Below the pieces are notes generated by a model, which did not search any database, was not told the origin of the DNA, and saw only the letters and a program-made list of their open reading frames with translations. DNA of 11,940 nucleotides from positions 10,896-22,835 of the forward strand of contig DFWT01000142.1 in NCBI GenBank assembly GCA_002381045.1. Reading direction: 5' to 3'. The translations under genes and the position numbers were made by a program. This DNA comes from Rhodoferax sp. UBA4127. Its GTDB lineage: Bacteria; Pseudomonadota; Gammaproteobacteria; Burkholderiales; Burkholderiaceae_C. Below, one piece after another: positions 6,617-11,940 of the stretch; the first letter of the stretch is position 1, and every line of letters starts with the position of its first letter.

Positions 6617-7939
6617 ATGCTGGCGCAAGAAATCATCCGCATCAAGCGCGATGGCGGGGACTTGACGCGCGCTCACATCGACAGCTTTGTCGGTGGGCTG
6701 GTCAATGACTCATGGAGCGAAGGCCAAGGCGCCGCACTTGCCATGGCCATGTTCCTCAATGGCATGAGCGAATCGGAGACGGTGAACCTGACCCAGGCCA
6801 TGACGCATTCTGGCCAGATCATGGACTGGGCAGCAGCCAAGCTGCACGGCCCGATTCTGGACAAACATTCCACTGGCGGCGTGGGTGACAAAGTCAGCCT
6901 GATGCTGGCACCCATCGTGGCCGCCTGCGGTGGCATCGTGCCCATGATCTCGGGCCGTGGCCTGGGCCACACGGGTGGCACGCTGGACAAACTGGCCAGC
7001 ATCCCCGGCTACCAATGTGCGCCCGATCTGCCCACGTTGCACCGGGCGTTACAAACCGCAGGCTGCGCCGTCATTGGCCAAACGGATGACCTGGCACCCG
7101 CCGACCGCAGGCTGTATGCCATCCGCGACGTGACCGCCACGGTGGAGTCAGTGCCGCTGATCACCGCCAGCATCCTGTCCAAAAAACTCGCAGCTGGCCT
7201 GCAGGGGCTGGTGATGGATGTGAAGGTGGGCAACGGCGCATTTGCAGATTCCATGCCCATGGCCACCACCCTGGCTGAGTCGCTGGTGCGTGTGGCCAAT
7301 TCGGCCGGTTTGCCGACTCGCGCCTGGCTGACCGACATGAACCAGGTGCTGGGCCGCACCTGCGGCAATGCGCTGGAGGTATTGGAAGCGGTGCAGTTCT
7401 TGCGCGGCGAATCGGTGGACCAACGCCTGCTGGAAGTCACGCGAACTTTGAGTGCCGAACTGCTGGTGATGGGTGGTCTGGCGCCAGACGATAACGCCGC
7501 GCTGCAGCAGGTTGACGCCGCATTGCGCGGCGGCCGGGCGCTGGAGCAATTTGCTCGCATGGTGACTGCACTCGGTGGCCCGGCAGATTTTGCAGAACGA
7601 CCAGCGCACTACTTGCCTGTGGCACCGGTTAAGTTGTCGGTGGCTGCACCACGCAGTGGTTTTGTGACCCGCATGGCCACGCGCGACATTGGCTTGGCGG
7701 TGGTGGAACTTGGCGGAGGGCGCCGTAAAGCGACCGACACGGTGGATGCACGCGTGGGCTTCACGCAGTTTGTTCAGGTCGGCCAAGCGGTTCAGGCCTG
7801 CGAGCCACTCGCCGTGGTGCATGCGGCGGACCAAGCAAGTGCCGAACGCGCAAAGCAAGCGCTGTTGACTTTCATTGACATTGGCGATGCGCCGGTTGTG
7901 CCTTCACCCGTCTTGGTGAGTCGCATCACTAATTTATAA
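6617..7939 (+). CDS. deoA: Thymidine phosphorylase
   Basis: DeoA converts thymidine (and deoxyuridine) plus phosphate to the base and 2-deoxyribose-1-phosphate, working upstream of DeoC. The 440-residue length equals that of the E. coli enzyme. The phosphate and nucleoside site DKHSTGGVGDK is at 82-92, with H84 equivalent to E. coli H85. R170, S185 and K189 in the YAIRDVTATVES...ITASILSKK region correspond to E. coli R171, S186 and K190. The glycine-rich ISGRGLGHTGGTLDKL at 111-126 and the C-terminal domain segment GGGRRKATDTVD are also typical. The start is ATG 6617, the usual MLAQEIIRxKRDG N-terminus; its Shine-Dalgarno sequence is weak, consistent with read-through from upstream. The gene converges on the minus-strand radical SAM gene with a 39-base gap. 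Identification is very secure. Confidence 0.97.
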   Translation: MLAQEIIRIKRDGGDLTRAHIDSFVGGLVNDSWSEGQGAALAMAMFLNGMSESETVNLTQAMTHSGQIMDWAAAKLHGPILDKHSTGGVGDKVSLMLAPIVAACGGIVPMISGRGLGHTGGTLDKLASIPGYQCAPDLPTLHRALQTAGCAVIGQTDDLAPADRRLYAIRDVTATVESVPLITASILSKKLAAGLQGLVMDVKVGNGAFADSMPMATTLAESLVRVANSAGLPTRAWLTDMNQVLGRTCGNALEVLEAVQFLRGESVDQRLLEVTRTLSAELLVMGGLAPDDNAALQQVDAALRGGRALEQFARMVTALGGPADFAERPAHYLPVAPVKLSVAAPRSGFVTRMATRDIGLAVVELGGGRRKATDTVDARVGFTQFVQVGQAVQACEPLAVVHAADQASAERAKQALLTFIDIGDAPVVPSPVLVSRITNL

Positions 7940-7998
7940 AAAATTTGCCTGTAGCCATTGTATTTATTGCGCTGCAAGCTACTTAATAAGTAGCAGTT
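7940..7998 (-). repeat. Convergent-gene spacer with hairpin element, possible terminator
   Basis: The spacer between the two converging genes holds a perfect 7-base hairpin, GCTACTT/AAGTAGC (7978-7984 and 7988-7994, loop of three). Read on the minus strand, a second GTAGC...GCTAC pairing spanning about 31 bases follows, then AGGCAAA and a run of six T residues. The layout resembles the short dispersed hairpin repeats that I recall at the ends of Comamonadaceae genes. It may slow or end transcription from the exb/radical SAM side, but the T-run is set back from the stem, so it is not a textbook terminator. No second copy is in the window. Confidence 0.4.
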
Positions 7999-9595
7999 CA
8001 GTACGATGCCGGTCTTGCCGCGTGGCCAGTGGGCGCGTCGTCTGGGGTAGTGATGGCGCTTGCCTGGGCAGCAAGCCACGCAGTGCTTCGGGGTTGGCGC
8101 GTGCACCGCTGGCGATGTAGTCGGCCAATAGAGCGGTGCGCACGTCATCGGCTGACAAGTGCTGGCTGAGGTAATCCAACAAGGAGTCCACCAGCACCTC
8201 AGGCGTGAGCTGATGGGTGCTGCCCAGATGCCGCCATAAGCCATCGGCCAGCGCCATGAAGCGCCAAAACGGCGAGGCCTCTGGCAATCGGTGCAGCACC
8301 ATGGCCAGTGTTTGCACAAAGCGCCCGGAGTTGGCCAGCACATCCCAGTAACGGGCAAACCGGGTGAAGCGCATCATGGTGTCGGCGTCGACCACATCGG
8401 TTTGCTGCACCGTGTAGGGTGGTTGCGTGTCATACACCATGCCATGCGTTTGGGTGTGCCGCGTGATGGGTGTGCCGCGCAAACGCTTCAAGATGCCGAG
8501 CTGAATTTCATGTGGACCAATAGCCAGCAAGCGATCAAACCCGTCAGCAAAACTTTGCAGCGTTTCGCCCGGCAGACCAAAGATCAAATCGGCGTGCAGG
8601 TGTGCGTGGCTGTGGACCAGCAACCAGCGCAGGTTGGCCTCGGTGGCAGCGTTGTCTTGGCGGCGGGAAATGGTGTGTTGCACATCAGGGTTAAAGCTTT
8701 GCACGCCGACTTCAAGCTGCAACACACCTGGCGGGAACTGCGCCAGCATGACGCGCAAACGTTCCGGCAAGTGGTCGGGAATCACTTCGAAGTGCAGAAA
8801 CAGTTGTTCACTTTTTGGCGCATCACGCGCAGGCAAGCGGTCCAGAAAAAATTGCAGGATGCGCACCGAGTGGTCGACCTTCAAATTGAAGGTGCGGTCC
8901 ACAAACTTGAAGTTACGCGCGCCACGTTGGTACAAGGTATCCAGCGCCAACAGCACGCGGTCCAACTCAAAGCCCCAAGCGGTTTTGTCCAGAGAACTCA
9001 AACAAAATTCGCACTTAAAAGGGCAGCCACGGGAAGTTTCCACATAGAGCAGGCGGTGCGCCAGATCGCCATCGTTGTACTCGGCGTAGGGCAAGTCAAT
9101 CTCAGCCAAGCCGGGTTGCTCGCCGGGGATGACTTTGTTCAAGGGCTTGGGACCATCAAGTAACGATCGGCACAGCTTGGCAAAGCTCACATCGCCCCAG
9201 CCGGTGATCACATGGTCGGCCAGTTGGACGATGGGCTGCTGGTCCACTTCATGGCTGACCTCCGGCCCGCCCAACACCACTTTGACGTTGGGGCGCGCGG
9301 CTTTCAGCAAACGCAGCACCTCATGAGTTTGCGTCACGTTCCAGATGTACACGCCAAAACCAATGATTTGCGTCGCCTTAGAGGCTGGCCCCAGCGTGAC
9401 CAGCAGGTCGTCCACCACCGCTTGCGCTGGCCTTGAGATGGTGTACTCGCGCATCACAGTTTGTGCCCGCAAACCCGCGCCACCATGCCGATCCAGATTG
9501 GCCAGCAGGTAGCGCAAGCCTAGCGAAGCATGGATATACCTGGCGTTCAGGGTCGCCAGGATGATGCGAAGTGGGTTCACGACTGGCACTGTCAA
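7979..9595 (-). CDS. B12-binding radical SAM protein, DUF4080 type
   Basis: A 538-residue protein with an N-terminal cobalamin-binding-like Rossmann domain (about residues 8-150, including VVLGGPEVS), a radical SAM core (about 182-370) and a C-terminal DUF4080-like region. The [4Fe-4S] motif is C191-x3-C195-x2-C198 in SRGCPFKCEFCLSS. LQLEVGVQSFN and LIFGLPGET are typical later strands of the SAM barrel. The reaction is unknown; relatives are often annotated as methyltransferase-like or magnesium-protoporphyrin cyclase-like without evidence. The TTG start at 9595 is favoured by AAGGA at 9603-9607 with seven-base spacing; GTG 9589 is the alternative. Its ribosome site overlaps the stop of the preceding exbD, so it is the last gene of the exb operon. 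The last codons and stop lie inside the hairpin element. Confidence 0.9.
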   Translation of the reverse strand: MTVPVVNPLRIILATLNARYIHASLGLRYLLANLDRHGGAGLRAQTVMREYTISRPAQAVVDDLLVTLGPASKATQIIGFGVYIWNVTQTHEVLRLLKAARPNVKVVLGGPEVSHEVDQQPIVQLADHVITGWGDVSFAKLCRSLLDGPKPLNKVIPGEQPGLAEIDLPYAEYNDGDLAHRLLYVETSRGCPFKCEFCLSSLDKTAWGFELDRVLLALDTLYQRGARNFKFVDRTFNLKVDHSVRILQFFLDRLPARDAPKSEQLFLHFEVIPDHLPERLRVMLAQFPPGVLQLEVGVQSFNPDVQHTISRRQDNAATEANLRWLLVHSHAHLHADLIFGLPGETLQSFADGFDRLLAIGPHEIQLGILKRLRGTPITRHTQTHGMVYDTQPPYTVQQTDVVDADTMMRFTRFARYWDVLANSGRFVQTLAMVLHRLPEASPFWRFMALADGLWRHLGSTHQLTPEVLVDSLLDYLSQHLSADDVRTALLADYIASGARANPEALRGLLPRQAPSLPQTTRPLATRQDRHRTELLLIK

Positions 9596-9602
9596 TCAGT
9601 CA

Positions 9603-9607
9603 TCCTT
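9603..9607 (-). promoter_or_regulatory. Shine-Dalgarno sequence deciding the TTG start of the radical SAM gene
   Basis: Read on the minus strand, AAGGA stands seven bases before TTG 9595 and shares a base with the TGA of the upstream exbD. It supports a TTG start over GTG 9589, which would have 13-base spacing, and implies translation by ribosomes finishing exbD. Confidence 0.6.
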
Positions 9608-10038
9608 CACTGCGCGTAGGCCTCCAGCCCCACCACACCCATCTTCTGCAGTCCCAGCCGCTGGGCGGCGGTCAGCACCGCTGCCACGGTGTCGTACTTG
9701 GCCTTGCTCTGTGCCCGCACATGAATCTCGGGTTGCTCGGTCAAGACCGATGCGGCCTGCAGGTGTTCCAGCAAAGCTTGCCGGTTGGGCAGCAGCGTGT
9801 CATTCCATAACAACTGGTTGTCGGCGGTGATTTCAATACGCACCACCAGTGGCACACTGGCCTGAGGTGGCGGCGCACCGGCGGGCAACTCCATGTTGAC
9901 CGAGTGCAACTGAATCGGAATGGTGATGATCAACATCACCAACAACACCAGCAGCACGTCAATCAAAGGTGTGATGTTCATGCCTGCGGCCAGATCCAGG
10001 CTGTCGGCCTGCGCAGTGTCGTCAAAATCGATGGCCAT
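9607..10038 (-). CDS. exbD: ExbD/TolR-family biopolymer transport protein (second copy)
   Basis: A 143-residue inner-membrane protein with a short cytoplasmic N-terminus, one transmembrane helix (about residues 25-43, DVLLVLLVMLIITIPI) and a periplasmic domain, the ExbD/TolR plan. D27 in NITPLIDVLL corresponds to the proton-path aspartate of E. coli ExbD (D25). The C-terminal domain ends with the usual AKYDTVAAVLTAAQRLGLQK segment. I chose ATG 10038, one base after the stop of the first exbD, although the frame is open to 10203: the added 55 residues would overlap exbD1 and are rich in Pro, Arg, Trp and Cys, a typical out-of-frame product. Its partner is the upstream ExbB. A second, diverged ExbD in one operon is a common arrangement in Betaproteobacteria and suggests a hetero-oligomeric complex. 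Confidence 0.93.
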   Translation of the reverse strand: MAIDFDDTAQADSLDLAAGMNITPLIDVLLVLLVMLIITIPIQLHSVNMELPAGAPPPQASVPLVVRIEITADNQLLWNDTLLPNRQALLEHLQAASVLTEQPEIHVRAQSKAKYDTVAAVLTAAQRLGLQKMGVVGLEAYAQ

Positions 10039-10039
10039 C

Positions 10040-10480
10040 TCAGGGTGCCTTGGGCGGTTCGGTGACAAAACCAACGCGGGTAATACCTGCCGCCTGGGCC
10101 GCCTGCAGTACCCGCGCCACGGCATCAAAGTCGGCCCGCGCGTCGCCACGGATGTGCACCTCGGGCTGGGGCAACTGGGCTGCGGCCAGACGCATCCGCT
10201 CATGCAGGGCCTGCAGGTTGCTCAGACGGCTGTCCAACCAATAGATGCTGCCTACGGCGTCCACCGAAATCAGCAGCGTGTTGGCCTGGGTCTGCTGCAA
10301 CTGGTTGGCTTGTTTGGGCAATCGCACCACCACCGAGGTGTTGATGACTGGCACAGTGATCAGAAAGATGATCAGCAGCACCAGCATCACGTCCACCAAT
10401 GGCGTGGTGTTGATCTCTGACAGCATGGCGTCCGAATCGCCATCGTTGTCGATCGTGCTGTTGTCGTAGCTGATGGCCAT
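10040..10480 (-). CDS. exbD: ExbD/TolR-family biopolymer transport protein (first copy)
   Basis: A 146-residue ExbD/TolR homologue. The cytoplasmic N-terminus MAISYDN resembles the MAIDFDD of its neighbour. The transmembrane helix spans about residues 28-46 (LVDVMLVLLIIFLITVP) and carries the conserved aspartate D30, the proton-motive-force coupling residue in the family. The periplasmic domain includes PEVHIRGDARADFDAVARV, the standard ExbD C-terminal motif. It starts three bases after the exbB stop and ends one base before the second exbD, so the three genes must be one transcript. It probably converts the proton gradient into conformational work on a TonB-like partner. Confidence 0.95.
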   Translation of the reverse strand: MAISYDNSTIDNDGDSDAMLSEINTTPLVDVMLVLLIIFLITVPVINTSVVVRLPKQANQLQQTQANTLLISVDAVGSIYWLDSRLSNLQALHERMRLAAAQLPQPEVHIRGDARADFDAVARVLQAAQAAGITRVGFVTEPPKAP

Positions 10481-10483
10481 GGT

Positions 10484-11434
10484 TCAGTCGGACAACAGTG
10501 GCTGAGCTGGCGCCGGGACAGACGCCGAAGGTGCGGCACGCTGCAGTTTGTCAATGTCCACCAGCAACTGGGTATGCAGCTCTGAGCCAAACCCGCGCAC
10601 CGCGTGCAACGCGACCCGGTTGCGGCGCACCAGCCAGTTGTAGCCCAGCACGGCAGGCACGGCCACGGCCAGACCCAGTGCAGTCATGATCAGCGCCTCA
10701 CCCACCGGGCCCGCCATTTTGTCAATAGAGGCCTGGCCCGACACACCAATGGTGACCAGCGCGTTGTAAATACCCCAGACGGTGCCAAACAAACCCACAA
10801 ATGGTGCTGTGGAACCCACGGTGGCCAGCACCGACAAGCCAGATTGGGTGCGCATCTGCAGGCTGGTGACCGAACGCACGATGTTCTGGCTCAACCAGGT
10901 AGCCATGTCCACCTGCCCCGCGAGGCTGCCATGGCGTTTGGTCGCTGCCAACGCAGACTCGACCAGATAACGAAACGGGCTGGTTTTGGGCAGGGCCTGA
11001 ACACGTTTGGACAAGGGCTCAGTGCCAGCCAGCATCTGCCGCGCCTCGCCGGACTGCGCATCCAGGCGTCTTTGTTCCAGCAGTTTGGCAATGATCAGGT
11101 ACCAGCTCAGCAAGGACATGATGGCCAGCAACCCGATGGTGGTGCGCGCCACGCCGTCGCCTTGCTCCCACACCGCCTGCATGCCATAAGGGTTGCCCAC
11201 GCCGGTGCTGTCGGCGGCGGGCGCAATGATGCTGGCCGAAGGCAACGGGTTTGATGCCATCTGCGGCATGGCCGGGGCCGTAATTGCCCCTGGCGCGGAC
11301 ACCACACCTGCGGGCGGCACCGATTGCGCCTGCACCGCACTGGCACAGGTCACGCCAATCACCAGCGCTCTGGCAGGCCAAGACTTCAGCAAACGCCAGG
11401 AAGTGGCAAGGGGTTTGTCCAGACAGTTTTTCAT
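10484..11434 (-). CDS. exbB: ExbB/TolQ/MotA proton channel family protein
   Basis: The channel-forming subunit of an Exb-type complex, about 316 residues. From ATG 11434 it has a Sec signal-like N-terminus (residues 1-37, ending AVQAQ), a Pro/Ala/Ser-rich linker to about 75, then NPYGMQAVWE and three transmembrane helices (about 97-118, 199-227 and 243-268). The conserved STAPFVGLFGTVWGIYNAL at 208-226 and GEALIMTALGLAVAVPA at 245-261 identify the MotA/TolQ/ExbB family. This extended N-terminus matches the longer ExbB form rather than the 244-residue E. coli type. The frame is open to 11635. ATG 11467, one base after the upstream stop, is a real alternative adding eleven residues before the signal; neither start has a convincing Shine-Dalgarno sequence. 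Anything upstream of 11467 overlaps the TonB-like gene and is unlikely. exbD follows after three bases. Confidence 0.92.
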   Translation of the reverse strand: MKNCLDKPLATSWRLLKSWPARALVIGVTCASAVQAQSVPPAGVVSAPGAITAPAMPQMASNPLPSASIIAPAADSTGVGNPYGMQAVWEQGDGVARTTIGLLAIMSLLSWYLIIAKLLEQRRLDAQSGEARQMLAGTEPLSKRVQALPKTSPFRYLVESALAATKRHGSLAGQVDMATWLSQNIVRSVTSLQMRTQSGLSVLATVGSTAPFVGLFGTVWGIYNALVTIGVSGQASIDKMAGPVGEALIMTALGLAVAVPAVLGYNWLVRRNRVALHAVRGFGSELHTQLLVDIDKLQRAAPSASVPAPAQPLLSD

Positions 11435-11468
11435 GGCGTATGAGGTATCAGGTGGATCGATGGACATA

Positions 11469-11940
11469 TTACTTGGGCAGCCTGCACTTGCCAGTGGCAG
11501 CGGCAATGGGGATAGTGACCAAACCAAACAAGCCTGTGCCCTGACCATTGGGCGTGATGCATTCAGGCACCACAGCCCCTTGCACCCCATCGGCCAGTGT
11601 GTCGCGTGGAACTCGCCCGCCGTTGATCTGTTCATTGGCCATTTCTGCCAAGCTACGTTGACGCGGCTGCGGCCCCATCATGTAGGGGTAGTTGCCAGTC
11701 GGTGGTCGGGCAACCGATGCTGGCGTTGACACACCGCCGCCAGACGACGAGGCAGCCACCCCGGCCGGTGGCGCCTCTGTCGGCGTGATGGCACTTGGCC
11801 GCACCGCGGCGGGCGTGGGCGCTGGAGCCTGCGTTGGCACATTGACAGGTGGCGCGGTCACCACCGGAGCAGGGCTTAGCACCGGTGTTAGCGTCGGCAA
11901 GAGTGGTGCGGGTTCTGGCACCGGTTCAACTTTGGGCACG
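11469..11940 (-). CDS. Proline-rich TonB-like protein, C-terminal part (partial)
   Basis: The gene enters from the right edge of the window, its start lying beyond 11940; about 157 codons are visible, ending with TAA at 11469-11471. The first 75 or so visible residues are a Pro/Ala/Val/Thr-rich stretch with many x-P repeats (EPVPEPAPLLP, TQAPAPTPAA), the kind of periplasm-spanning linker found in TonB proteins. After a Ser/Gly-rich break comes a short globular end: RSLAEMANEQINGG, then a segment with two cysteines (VVPECITPNG and ATGKCRLPK). I do not see the usual TonB C-terminal beta domain. Position next to exbB-exbD-exbD makes a role as, or alongside, the energy transducer likely, but this rests on context. 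Codon use fits the genome, and the stop lies one base before a possible exbB start. The function of the terminal domain is unknown to me. Confidence 0.75.
   Translation of the reverse strand, partial: VPKVEPVPEPAPLLPTLTPVLSPAPVVTAPPVNVPTQAPAPTPAAVRPSAITPTEAPPAGVAASSSGGGVSTPASVARPPTGNYPYMMGPQPRQRSLAEMANEQINGGRVPRDTLADGVQGAVVPECITPNGQGTGLFGLVTIPIAAATGKCRLPK

Noticed and set aside
8291..9163. Open frame on the plus strand opposite the radical SAM gene (290 codons)
   Set aside because: Antisense to a well-supported gene, rich in Gln, His and Val, and without any motif; a shadow frame.
10039..10203. N-terminal extension of the second exbD to 10203
   Set aside because: It would overlap the first exbD in another frame and adds a Pro/Arg/Trp/Cys-rich stretch unlike any ExbD; ATG 10038 gives a standard protein.
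10604..11254. Plus-strand open frame opposite exbB (216 codons)
   Set aside because: Its His/Gln/Arg-rich product mirrors the exbB codons; no ribosome site or domain.
11193..11729. Plus-strand open frame opposite the exbB/TonB-like junction (178 codons)
   Set aside because: Covers parts of two real minus-strand genes and shows no protein-family signature.

Overview
The window looks like a chromosomal segment of a betaproteobacterium, most likely Burkholderiales, family Comamonadaceae (Rhodoferax/Polaromonas-like). This is inferred from the moderately high GC content, the protein styles (for example the NPYG-type start of the mature ExbB and the Ala/Pro-rich TonB-like protein) and a short intergenic hairpin element of a type I recall from that family. 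No database search was possible.

Layout. (1) Positions 1-230: the 3' end of a PotC-type ABC transporter permease, closed by a clear intrinsic terminator (247-290). (2) 307-1494: an AAA ATPase of the AAA_14/DUF4143 type, whose end overlaps the next gene by 22 bases. (3) 1473-3739: eutB and eutC, the two subunits of adenosylcobalamin-dependent ethanolamine ammonia-lyase, overlapping by one base. (4) 3779-5814: a tight nucleoside catabolism run of cytidine deaminase (cdd), trimeric purine nucleoside phosphorylase and deoxyribose-phosphate aldolase (deoC). (5) 5952-6575: an exported PEBP (YbhB/YbcL-like) protein. (6) 6617-7939: thymidine phosphorylase (deoA). (7) On the minus strand, 11940 down to 7979: the 3' part of a proline-rich TonB-like protein, then exbB, two exbD paralogues and a B12-binding radical SAM protein, all tightly packed and probably one operon. 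deoA and the radical SAM gene converge on a short hairpin-bearing spacer.

How the genes work together. Cdd deaminates (deoxy)cytidine, the phosphorylases split nucleosides to base plus (deoxy)ribose-1-phosphate, and DeoC cleaves deoxyribose-5-phosphate to glyceraldehyde-3-phosphate and acetaldehyde. EutBC splits ethanolamine to ammonia and acetaldehyde. The plus-strand cluster is therefore a scavenging block for nucleosides and ethanolamine in which two routes end in acetaldehyde. The minus-strand operon encodes an inner-membrane proton-motive energising complex (ExbB-ExbD-ExbD plus a TonB-like partner), with a cobalamin/radical SAM enzyme at its end.

Most of the window is recognisable housekeeping or accessory metabolism. 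I saw no CRISPR array, RNA gene, insertion sequence or phage gene. The least ordinary parts are the TonB-like protein with no recognisable TonB C-terminal domain, the exb/radical SAM linkage, the ATPase wedged against eutB, and the hairpin element that supplies the last codons of the radical SAM gene.
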